From Sambucus nigra (lineage: Eukaryota; Streptophyta; Magnoliopsida; Dipsacales; Adoxaceae), in the NCBI GenBank assembly GCA_949130495.1, contig OX422221.1, positions 28,126,917 through 28,190,916 on the forward strand: a DNA stretch of 64,000 nt, read 5' to 3'. The position numbers and the translations under genes were made by a program. Positions 46,269 through 56,815 of this stretch are shown piece by piece. The notes beneath the pieces are model-generated. The model saw only the letters and a program-made list of their open reading frames with translations, searched no databases and was not told where the DNA came from. How positions within the stretch are numbered: the stretch's first letter is position 1; each line of letters begins with the position of its first letter.

Positions 46269-48174
46269 TGTAACACCCCGCCTAATAAGATACCCGGAGA
46301 TCACTCCAATATTAAATTAAAATAGGAGTCTCATATGGATCATTCTTAGCATCACTGTCGAAAATCCATTTAATTACTAATAACCTATTAGGCCGGTGTC
46401 AAAATTTTAACTTTACTACTCTTTTTAACAACTGTAAATAAAACATCCACACAGTTTTGCGGAAATGAAACTGAAATCAAATAAAATAACCGAACACTCG
46501 GTCAAAATATACAACCATATCGAATGATGCTCTAAAAGAATAAATAATTGCACTTGGACCATTGGCCCGAATATTTATACAGTACCTCTTATCTAGAGTA
46601 CAAGGATAGAAGCGTCTATCAAGAATCCTGCACGCATCCACAGCTACTGCAGCTGACGTCTGACTCGAAAGATGTGTCATCCAGGCGTCCCTGTGTCTGG
46701 ACACCTATATATATATATATATAATATAGGAAGAAAGGAAAAGTAGATTAACGAGTCAGAGCCCGAGTTTTGAAAATATTCTGCAAGTGCATAAATGCCT
46801 TATTTTTAGAAAAAGGTTTTACCTCATATTTAAGTTTGGTATCGCACTCCCATGAGATACCCCTCACCCGTCCACTAACAGTGCACTCCTAGCGCATCCC
46901 TCTATGCATCCTAGTCAAGCAATCCTGCTAAACTAGTCTATCACTAACCCACTATCAATCCTAGATAGTCCAAGCAATGTACTAAGGGCTAAACTTCACC
47001 CCAGTCTCAACGCTATGCCATGTTCGTGCGTGGGGTGTCTCGCAAAGCGAAATCCAAACAAGGAACCCCCCCGATACACTACTACACGGCACGGTCGATC
47101 GTCGAGATCCTCCAGTCCCTCAGTACATAAAGATATATATAAATATATATATATATACCATAAACATTTATAATATTAGAGCACTAAGGATTAAACTTCT
47201 CCCCAGTCTCAACACAATGCCATATTCGTGCGTGGGGTGTCTCGCAAAGCGAAATCCAAACAAGGAACCCCCCCGATACACTATTATGCGGCAAGGTCGA
47301 TCGTCGGGATCCATTAGACCCTCGACACTCGATTTATCCATATATATACATATTACCATATACATCCGGATCTATCTCCCGGAATGAGAATTCATTTACA
47401 AAGTATTTATCAATACTTATCATTTTTATCTCAAAACTTTCCATTTCCCTTCTCATATCCAGGAAATGTATTTAAAAGCCAATTCATTATCATGAATTGC
47501 TTTAATAAATCATATACCTTTTTAAAAGCCAATTTTATTATCATAGAAATGCTTTTCTGTTTCAAAATATCCCATTTCCCTTTTTATATTCAGGAAATGT
47601 ATTCAAAGCCATTTTCATTATCATAAAAATGCTTTGATCATATCATATGCTTCCACAACCCTTCTTCCATCCGGGAGTGTTACCGGAGCCAAACCTTTAT
47701 CCCATTTCCCTTTCTATATCCAGGAAATGTAATTAAAGACGATCCATTATCATGAATTGCTTTAATATATAACACGTTCTAAGACCGCCCATCTGGATTT
47801 CTCCACTTTGCGCTCCCCTAAATGGCTATCATCTTCCAGGGCCTATAATCAAGACAACCTGGGATCCTACATCGCAAGACGTCGGGAAGCGGCCATATGC
47901 CTTCGGGATAGTCAAGACAACACCCGGAATCTCCTAACCAGCGCAGAAAAATACAACAAACGCTCATATGGCCTATAGGACTATATCCACCCAGGGTTAA
48001 TTTGTCAGGGGGCTTCACCATACGCATGCAACTTCCCTTATGATAGCGATTTAGAGAGGTGTGTATCCTCAATTTTTATCGTTTATGAAAATCATTTTTC
48101 TTTCCATTTTGAAAATATTCATATTTTATTTTCAAAATCATTATCTCATATCATATATATACTTAATCACATAG

Positions 48175-48264
<90 letters not shown>

Positions 48265-49986
48265 CTATATTCCTCCTCAAATATATAAATGGCCATTAAT
48301 GCCAATGATATCTAACGATGACCATTAATCCCAAAGATTCTCTCAAAGAATCATAATCATGCATTAATATAAGCATGATATTAAACCGAAAGTATTTCTT
48401 CACTTCGATAGATAATAATCACCTTAATTATCTCTGAAGGAATTTATTGGATATTTCCAATTATACTAATTCACTCTAAGTGAATATACACATATACATA
48501 TATTCCCAATTCATCAAGTCCTTTAGGACATAACCCTCTATAATACTCTAATTTGGAAGGCCCTTAAACATTAAACTCAAAAAGGAGAAATAATCTTAAT
48601 CTCCAAAATCTTGGGCTGAAAACAGGGCACCGGTCGACCGGTCCTGGACCCACGATCGACCGCGGGTTGTAAATAAGCCTACGAAACAAAGCAGTAGGCC
48701 CTTTCTTCTTGACGCGGTCGACCGGCCTTAGGGGCGCAGTCGACCGGTCACCGTAGGTCTCCCAAACTAAATTCCTCAAATTCATTTTCCAACAACCCAA
48801 ATTCATTATCGGGGTTTCTAAACTACCCCAAAAATTATCCCGAACATCTACGCAATTAATTCTAGACGTAATTTTTCCAATTCCTGATTTGATTTTCGAG
48901 TTGATGATTTCAACCCGGAGATGCCATCTTGTAAAAATCATATCAAATCGTAGAAAAATCAAAAAAATACGCGGTCGGTGCCCACGGACCGTATCGAAAA
49001 GATCTACAACTTTTATGTTTTGGCCGAAAGCTAAATCAATTCTTTTCCTTGCCAAAAAGGCCCCCTAAAGTGACGGGTTACTATTCATCATCTTCTCCGA
49101 GACGATTTCGGCCATTAAAGCTTCTCCCAGTCTTTTGTCGCCTCACCCAACGTCCTACAACCTCAACCAACTACAAATACACATATATTAAGGGTTTTAA
49201 ACATCCTAGAACCCAAAACCACCAATTAATTTTGGTTAAAACCTAAGTTCCATAAATTGAAATATTATTTGGAGTTTAATTGTTTTAACTCTCAAAAACC
49301 CGTTTTATCCACGATAACCCACCCCAAAACCATTAGGGTTTGTTTATACCAAACTACGGTATGAGATATTTATGCAAAAACATAAATAAAGCAAGTAAAC
49401 ACTTGCCTCGTGGATATAATCCGACGACCTCGAGCCGAATCCCGCGGAGGTAGGCCGGAATCTCCCCTTTTCTTCCTCTTTTCTTCTTCCTCTCTCTCTT
49501 CTCTCTCTTTTCTCTTATTTCTTTCTCTTTTTCTCCCTCTCCCTCTCTTTATATAGAAAGAAAAGGGCTTAACCCCTTAAAACCCCAAAACGACTCATTT
49601 ACCCAATTACGAGTTACTTTTACCTCTAAAATTACCGAAACTCATTTTCGACTATCGGACACTCTTTTCCGACTATCTCGGACATTTCGAGACTCACGGC
49701 GCAGTCAAAATTTTCATCCGAGTTACTTGACCGCAAATCACTATTCCAACCCAAAATAAATAAATGCGGGTTTTCCAATTAAAAATCTTACCTCATGTCG
49801 CTTTACTCAATGGCGACATATAATTAAAATATTTCGACCTATATAGTCCCAAAAATAATCACAACATCCCTCGAAAATCATTTAATCCTCGAAAATCTCA
49901 AAAATTACTATTTAAGAAAATTCCCCAAATTGTAATTTATATTTTTTTATGGAATTTAATCGTCTCCAAAAGGGCGGGTTGTTACA
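46269..49986 (-). repeat. LARD LTR C (5' LTR on the sense strand)
   Basis: 3718 bp. Two tandem modules (near 47035 and 47237), GGTCGACCGG cluster at 48628-48748, TATA box at 49547-49557 and a (TA)n/(CATA) tract of about 90 bp at 48174-48262. Its outer end ttgttaca is followed by AGTTA. Confidence 0.95.
49547..49557 (-). promoter_or_regulatory. TATA box of LARD LTR C
   Basis: Sense CTATATAAAGA. As this is the 5' LTR, it is the promoter expected to drive genomic RNA if the element is still transcribed. Confidence 0.7.
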
Positions 49987-49991
49987 AGTTA
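49987..49991. repeat. target site duplication AGTTA of the LARD, right copy
   Basis: Identical to 34286-34290. Removing the element and one copy restores continuous similarity to the plant transposase. Confidence 0.9.
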
Positions 49992-50505
49992 AGGGTCGAG
50001 GGAATTTGCGCCAGCTCATTATCACTTGGTATATTTGTGTTTTATAAAGAATATCTTGATATTCCTAATTATTTCTACAAAAAAACTCAATGGACAAATA
50101 AGAAATGGTCTTTTCCTAAAGCTGAGGAACTGTATGTAAGTATACTACATTCTAGAGGAATTCCTTAGCGTCCGCTGGTTACAAAGGTGAGGAAATATTT
50201 AAAATGTTTTTAAAATATTTAATATAGTTTTTTATATTTTTAAAACCGTTTTTTAAACAACTTTTAAATTAGTTTTTTAAAACAATTTTTCAAAAAAATT
50301 AAAAATATTTTTTAAAACCGATTTGAAAACACTTTTTAAAAAGGTTTATTTGTGAAATATTTTTTTTAAATGGTGGTTAAAATAATTTTTTTAAGCAGTT
50401 AAAATAGTTTTTTAAGATACTTAAAACATTTATAAAACATTTGAAAATATTTATCTTGAGGAATGAGAGGAAATGATTACAATATGAGCCTGCACCCAAG
50501 AGTAG
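49992..50505 (+). pseudogene. Transposase_24-like gene, central part between LARD and Athila-like element
   Basis: Begins GSREFA across the LARD junction, then in another frame FVFYKEYLDIPNYFYKKTQW and WSFPKAEELY up to a donor-like GTAAGT (about 50137). This matches the GS+.F and YK.TH...GW..P.AEE.Y blocks of the family. An AT-rich intron-like stretch follows to about 50462. Then LQYEPAPKSS leads to the Athila-like boundary at 50505 and continues at 60127 as EPFTPDEISDQ. Confidence 0.7.
50501..50505. repeat. target site of the Athila-like element, left copy (AGTAG)
   Basis: agtag before the LTR start; the right flank has tgtag (60122-60126), one mismatch. The coding frame of the host gene is continuous if one copy is counted. 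Confidence 0.65.
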
Positions 50506-51874
50506 TGATTCGTCCCGAATATTGTATTTTATACCTCTTTATCCTTGTGCATTTTAGCCCCTCGTGTAAGTTAATTGCTATATTTATTCTCGTTAACTAG
50601 ACAACTTCTATTATTTATGTTTGTATTCCTTTTGAGGTATAATTGAGATTTTTTAGGTGTTATGCCTGCACAATGCAAAGTTGGATGCATTTGGAGAAAG
50701 TTTCGTCGCAAGACGCAACTTCGAGGGCGATTCAAAAATTTTATACTACACAACTTGGAGGGTTTCAAAACAGAATCATGTAGAGAATTGAATTATCTTC
50801 ACGTCGTTTCTGACCACGCATCATTACGATTCCATATGAAGAAGTTTTAACCATTTTCATGTGATGTACCCAGAATTGGATCATAGCAGGAATGGGACTG
50901 ATAGGCTCCAAATCGATTCAGAATTTTCTGAATCGATTCAGAATGTCTATTTAAAATTGTATTTTTAAGTGTACTTTTTGTTGGGTATTTATGGGTGAAC
51001 ATCCTATTAAGTTGGGACTTTATTTTAGATACCAAAATAACTCATTTTCTTAAAATTTAGAAGACTTTCACGATTTTTGTGGAGCTCCCCTCTCCCCCTT
51101 TCTCTTTGGGTTTTTACCCGTTTTATGTAAGTGATTTCTACTATTCATTGTCTTCCTTACCTAGTTAATGCTTTATTTACTTGATTTTTATAATTTTAGT
51201 TAATTTCCATGCTTAGTTAATTTGTTGTTGGTTGTTTACTTGTTGTTTTCTTCACTTAGTAGTTGTCTTAATTAGTTTAATTTATGTATTGCCCTCAGTT
51301 TAAGGTTTGGGGTAATGTGTCCTCCATTAATGGGTCTCGAGATTTGAAAGTTAGGTTTGTGTAAAATTGCATTTAATTGAAACCTCGTGTATTTAAGTTG
51401 GAATACTATGCGTTTAACTTTCTTTGTCAAGCAATGCTGGTGTTTAAAGAGATATTATGAATTTAATTTGTGTGTGACCATTTTGGATTAACTGTTTTAT
51501 CTCGCAGTTTTAAGTTAGGTCTCTTCTTGCATGATGTTTATAATTAATTGATTATGCTCGATTAAATTGCTTTCGAATCGAAATTTTAATTATGCATTGT
51601 TTAGCCCATGGAGGGGATGTGATCCCAACTCTCAATTTATTAATATTATTTGTATAGTTAACTTCTTATTTTTCCCCTTTCTATATTTCCAGCCGTATCA
51701 CCCTTTACACTATGGATTACAATCTGTCCAACATTCCCTATGGATTTTTTATACCCAGACTGGCCGTTATACTCCCTTTGTCGAGTGGAGGTAGTGTTTA
51801 GGTTTTCGGCATGGTGGGCGGTGAATCCAACAACGATAATGTCCTCACACAAACACACGGTTCGCGCCACGTCA
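50506..51874 (+). repeat. Athila-like LTR1
   Basis: 1369 bp. Shares with LTR2 long blocks such as 'gttatgc.tgca.a.t.caaagttggatg', 'ggttgtttacttgtt.ttttcttcacttag' and 'cacacaaacacac.gttcgc'. Differences are frequent, so the insertion is old. Confidence 0.9.
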
Positions 51875-51877
51875 AAA

Positions 51878-51895
51878 TGGCGTCATTACCGAGGA
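51878..51895 (+). other. primer binding site of the Athila-like element (decayed)
   Basis: tggcgtcattaccgagga, starting 3 nt after the LTR1 end. Differences from the tRNA-Asp-type PBS are mostly C-to-T or G-to-A, as expected from methylation decay. Confidence 0.75.
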
Positions 51896-51975
51896 TTATT
51901 TTGTTATAGATTATAATTATTTTTATTATTTTTTATTATTTTTCTTTGTATTTGTATCCTTTATTTTAACCTTTT

Positions 51976-52960
51976 TTGCAGCTTTGCACATTTAAGGGAC
52001 AAGAAAAATTAAATTATCATCTGCACACCTTCCACGTGAATTTTTCATCTACAATGTATTTTTATAGTAATATCGGTGATTTTAATGGTTCTTTATTTGG
52101 GAATGGTTGTCGAACTTTACATTCTCAAGAATTCGCGCCTCCACCTAATACTATGCGTGAAGGCCTTCGAACTAGTGAGAATGAAAGGCTTGAAAACATA
52201 TATCGCCAAGAAAATTATTTTGGGGAGATTGAGTTGGATGCATTATTCGATCCAATGACGATTTTCCTTATAATGTTTTTGAAGTTGAAGAAGAGTTTCA
52301 ACCAAATGAGGAATCCGAGGTTTTATAGCCAAGTAAGCCTACTTTGGAAGAAACCCTTCTTCTTTTCACCCAAAGCGTGGATAACGTTATTGGTGGTGGT
52401 TTAGCTATCGAAACACTTTATAATGAGATTATTTATTATCTGTAAATCAACAAGGAGGTTGAGACTTGTGTTTCACTTCAAATTTTTCGAGAACATTTCA
52501 TTGAAAATGAGTCCCTCTCCCTTGAAATTCAATCTCTTTGTGATGATGAATTACTTGAGATTGAATTTATTTCATCACCATTTTTCTTTACCTTTATTAA
52601 ACCATTATAAGTACATCTTGATTCCTATGACTTGGTTGAAACTCTTAAAACTTTTAAACATTTTATCGAAAAGTACTCTTTGCTTGAATTCTTTTTCAAG
52701 AAGGATTTTTTTGCTTTGTGTGCCCTACCTACCATTCTACTTGAAACCTTTGGGAGGTGATTCTATTTTTCTAGGATCTCAATTGTACTTGTCCCCCTTG
52801 GTATCCAAATCCCCCATCACCCTTATCAAATTTTTAATTGTTGATGATTCATTTCTTATGCTTTACACATGCGTTACATTGTTCAAATGGAATTCGTATT
52901 TTTTGGAATGCATGCATGAGAGGGAGGATCCATCGTTGATCCTTCAAGGAGAAATTGTAT
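51976..52960 (+). pseudogene. decayed acidic ORF of unknown function in the Athila-like element
   Basis: Early part: NERLENIYRQENYFGEIELD in frame from 51976. Then, after a frameshift near 52260, DFPYNVFEVEEEFQPNEESE, a stop, KPTLEETLLLFTQSVDN, another stop, NKEVETCVSLQIFREHF, SLEIQSLCDDELLEIEF, a stop, and DSYDLVETLKTFKHFIEKY. The run stays in one frame with few stops, unlike a chance frame, and is rich in Glu, Leu and Phe. It does not look like canonical Gag or Pol motifs, and I do not recognise the family. The 187-codon frame at 52423-52986 overlaps it in another frame and is a shadow. Confidence 0.5.
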
Positions 52961-52986
52961 TTTGGGAGGATCTTAAAAAAATTTGA

Positions 52987-55074
52987 CTTCTAGTGTATAG
53001 CTAGTTAGAAGTTAAAATTGTAGGTTGTAAATATTTTATTGTTTTATATTTTTTTTCTTTCTTTTTTTTCTCTTTTTAATTGTAGTTTAGTATAATTAGT
53101 TAAAATTTTTGTTATGCTTAGTTCTAACATGTTTTTTTTATATTTAAGGGACTCGTACTTATCGAAGATAGCTCCAATTTTGGGTAACATATTTATTTTC
53201 CTCGCTTTATGTTGTGTTCTTGATTCGCAATGAGGATAGTATAATATTTAGGTTGGGGGTTACGGGTTATTCTTCCCATTTCTTTTTAAGTTTCATTGGT
53301 CGTATCACACGTTAGTTACTAAGCATGTTTTTCTTTTAAAATTTTGATAATTTCAAAAATATTTTCTTTCTTTTTCTCCCTTTTTGGGCAGTTTGCCTCT
53401 ATTTTCGATGATAAATTTCAATAAATACCCAATCCAATAGACAATTCAACGATCCATGTTCTCAATTTCAGAAGTTACTAGATTTAGTTCTCAAATAATT
53501 GATATTATGAATAAATTCACGAATTAAACCTTAAGCCTATGAGCACATATAGTTTATTTATTTTATTTATTTGGTGTAAGATTTTTATAACTCGGTAATG
53601 TTTTGTTGCATTGTATATACTTGCACTGAATGAGCTTCAGGCTTTTCTTTGTTTTTGAGTATTTTACACTACTCTTTCCTTATTGAAAACGTTAAATTCG
53701 TCGGTAATCTCACTATTCTTTCATTGATCATTCATTAATTGAGTTCATTTATGAAATATTTTATTTGATCATGTTTTTAAAGCTATTTTGACTCGAGAAT
53801 TGTGTAATTTTTAGAAAATGATCATAGGCCATCTTTGTTATATTACCCATATTGACCTTGCCCTCACCTTAAATATTTCCCTAGTCAACCCCTTTGAACC
53901 TTAATATAGCCTTTCATTTCATAACTAAAAATCCAATTACTAACTTCATATTGGAGTTATACACCATATTTATCACCTTCCACACCTTTGTTTGGAATGA
54001 TACTTGGGATTGAATGATGTTTGTGTTAAGTTGTTACAATTACGCATGTGAGAGTGAAAAAGGTAAAGAAAAAGGTGTAGTGAAAAAGAAAAGAAAAAGT
54101 GAAAAACAAAATAAACCAAAAGAAAAACAAGAGAAAAAGAAGAAAAGAAAAAAAGGCAAAAGTTGTATATGTTGTATATAGTGTTAAATTACATTTGCTT
54201 ACTCTCTCCGTTGTTATATTCAATGCTTTTATGAATATTTTATTCGAATTTTGAATGTGCCCGTATTTTCCATTATTTTATGTTTTCATCTCGGAACACC
54301 TTTGAATCTATACATATACCTTTTGTTTCATAACCTTAACCCCAAACCTAGTTTACAACCATATACAAGTCTTATGTGATGTCAAGGTGAATGCAATTCA
54401 AAATTTTAAAAAGTTGCGATAATCTGTGAAAAAACATTCCATCTCTCTTAATGAACGACATATTTCATTGAGATTACCCCTTTTTCATTTTATATATAGT
54501 GTTCTTCATTAGTGACATGTGCATGTCCTTGTTTCCATTTACATTTACTCTTTATTCCCACATGTCCCATGTATTACCTCTTGTTCTGAGTGATTTCATT
54601 TCTTGAGTGTAATACCCGGTGATGATTGATATTTATGCACACTTTAACGTTTGTCCAGTTTATAAACGTTTTTGTCAAATCATACAATGCATGTGATCAT
54701 TCTCCTCCCACTTTTAAGGTTTCAATTCGATAAAGTTCATTCTATATTGTTAATAACTACAGAATTATCTGTGAATTCATTCACTTTTCCAATAACATGT
54801 TAAAATCCCTTTCGTTATTGTTGATTTTTTTGTTAATCGATCGGACATATTTTGAGGAAACTTTGATATTTGTGGGTTTCATCCCTGAACACTTTCACGA
54901 GACAAAAAATCGACCACTAGGGTAACCTGGGGGTTTAACAGCATATTGCATATGCTAAATGAAATCGTTCCCTCGCGAAAGTGGCATTTATCCTTTCTAC
55001 ATATTTCCTTCCTTTTGGGTATTTACTTCTTAGCTAGTTTCTTTTCACTTCATTGTTAGGGACTAGAAATGTGT
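52987..55074 (+). other. non-coding internal region of the Athila-like element
   Basis: No protein similarity. It contains a second PPT-like word 'aggttgggggttacggg' at about 53251-53267 and an A/G-rich stretch at 54050-54160. Confidence 0.5.
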
Positions 55075-55085
55075 AAGTTTGGGGG
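55075..55085 (+). other. polypurine tract of the Athila-like element
   Basis: aagtttggggg immediately before LTR2 (TGAGATTCG), a typical Athila/Tat PPT. Confidence 0.85.
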
Positions 55086-56357
55086 TGAGATTCGTCCCGA
55101 ATATTTTATTTTAAACCCCTTTATTCTTGTTAATTTTAGCCCCATCGTGTATGTTAATTCCTATATTTATGCTCATTAACTAGAAAAACTTTGTTATTGA
55201 TGTTTATACGCTTTTAAGGTACAATTGATCTTTTGTAGGTGTTATGCATGCATAGTACAAAGTTGGATGTGTTTTGAGAAAGCTTCATTACAAGACACAA
55301 CTTCAAGGGCATTTTGATAATTTCTTACTACACAATTTGGAGGGTTTCAAAATATAATCATGTATATAATTGAATCATCTTCCCATTGGTTCCAACCATG
55401 CATCATTCTAATTCCGTATGAAGAAGTTATAGTCGTTTCCCTACGAGGTACTAAGAATTGGATCGGAGAAGGAATGGGACTGCCAGGTTCCAAATCAATT
55501 CGAAATTTTCCAAATGGATTCAGAATGTCTGAATCTCCACAAATTTGTATTTTAAGAGGGTTTTGGTTGGGTATTTATGGGTAAACATCCTATTAAGTTG
55601 GGACTTCATTTTAAATACCAAAATAACTCATTTTTCTTAGTTTTTAGGGTTAGAAAACTTTGGGGATTTTTTATGAGATCCCCTCTCCTCCTTTCACTTT
55701 AGGTGTTTATCCATTTTATTTAAGTAATTTCTACTATCCATTACCTTCCTTACTGAGTTAATGCTTTATTTACTTAGTTTCTTACTTTGTAGTTAATTTT
55801 CATGCTTAGTTAATTTGTTGTTGGTTGTTTATTTGTTATTTTCTTCACTTAGTAGTTGTTTTAATTAGTTTAATTTATGTATTGTCCTTAGTTTAAGGGT
55901 TGGGGTCATGTATTCACCATTAATAGGGCTCGAGCTCCGAAAGTTAAATTTTGCGTAAAATTGAGTTTAATTGAAACCTCGTGTATTAAAATTTGAATAT
56001 TATGCGTTTAACTTTCTTTGTCACCCAACATTGGTGTTTAAAGTGATATTTCGAATTTAATCCACATGTGACCATTTTTTATTAAAAGTTTTATCTCACA
56101 TTTTTGGGTTAGGCATGTTCATGCGTGATTTCAATAATTAATGGATTACGCTCAGTTAAATTTCTTTGGAATCAAAAATTCTAATTATGCATTTTTTAGC
56201 CCATGGCAGGGATCTAATCCCAACTCTCATTTTATTAATATTATTTGCATAGTTAACTTCTTATTTTTCCCATTTCTTTATTTCCAGCCATATCCCCTTT
56301 TACACATTTATTTTAAAAGTAATAATTCTATTACAATCTGCCCAACATTCCCTATGG
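55086..56357 (+). repeat. Athila-like LTR2, first part
   Basis: Continuous with LTR1 homology up to 'cctatgg', where the CACTA element interrupts. It resumes at 59988 with 'tggatttttaatacccagac', as in LTR1. Confidence 0.9.
56355..56357. repeat. CACTA target duplication TGG, left copy
   Basis: tgg|CACTAC on the left, GTAGTG|tgg on the right (59988-59990). LTR1 has a single tgg at the same place (cctatggatttt). Confidence 0.95.
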
Positions 56358-56379
56358 CACTACACCAAAACACGCCATT

Positions 56380-56815
56380 AGTAACACAATTTTACCGTTA
56401 CTAAAAATATTAGTAACAAAATTTTTCCGTTAGAAAAAAGGTGTGGGGTACGAAGCTAGTAACGGTAAAATTATGTTACTAATAGTAACGATAAAATTCA
56501 GAATTAGTAACGGTAAATTCTGTTACTAATAGTAACGGTAAAATTCAGAATTCGTAACGGTAAAATTCTGTTACTAATAGTAACGGTAAAATTCAGAATT
56601 AGTAACGCTAAATTTGTGTTACTAATAGTAACGGAAAATTCAGAATTAGTAACGAAAATTTATGTTACTAATAGTCACGGAAAAGTCGTGATTAGCAACA
56701 GTGAAATTCTGTTACTAATAGTAACGGTAAAATTCAAAATTAGTAACAGTAAATTTATGTTACTAATAGTAACGATCATATTCAAAATTAGTAACGGTAA
56801 AATTATGTTATTAAT
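56380..56815. repeat. CACTA subterminal repeats, left array
   Basis: More than a dozen copies, in both orientations, of 'agtaacggtaaaatt' / 'tgttactaatagtaacggt' in ~430 bp. This is the sort of motif array bound by the CACTA TNPA-type protein. Confidence 0.9.

Larger units (their letters stand above)
34291..49986 (-). mobile_element. LARD-like Ty3/gypsy derivative, three-LTR array
   Basis: LTR A, internal 1, LTR B, internal 2, LTR C, bounded by one 5-bp duplication AGTTA. LTRs of 3.5-3.7 kb start TGTAACAACCCGCCC and end GGGGTGTTACA on the minus (sense) strand. The internal regions are ~2.4 kb, start with an initiator tRNA-Met PBS 2 nt from the LTR, end with a G-rich PPT and hold no gag or pol. 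Size and lack of coding fit LARDs. One duplication around the whole array means one insertion that later gained an LTR+internal unit by unequal recombination, or was copied as such. It sits inside an exon of the Transposase_24-like gene. Confidence 0.93.

Noticed and set aside
36519..49055. Sense-strand frames of 125, 132 and 163 codons in LARD LTRs A, B and C (36519-36896, 42429-42827, 48564-49055)
   Set aside because: Shared only because the LTRs are recent copies. The start differs in each, frames are altered by indels, and the segment contains the GGTCGACCGG cluster; more likely leader RNA than protein.
52423..52986. 187-codon plus frame in the Athila-like element
   Set aside because: Phe/Leu-rich shadow; the alternative frame gives an acidic, more protein-like sequence with few stops.
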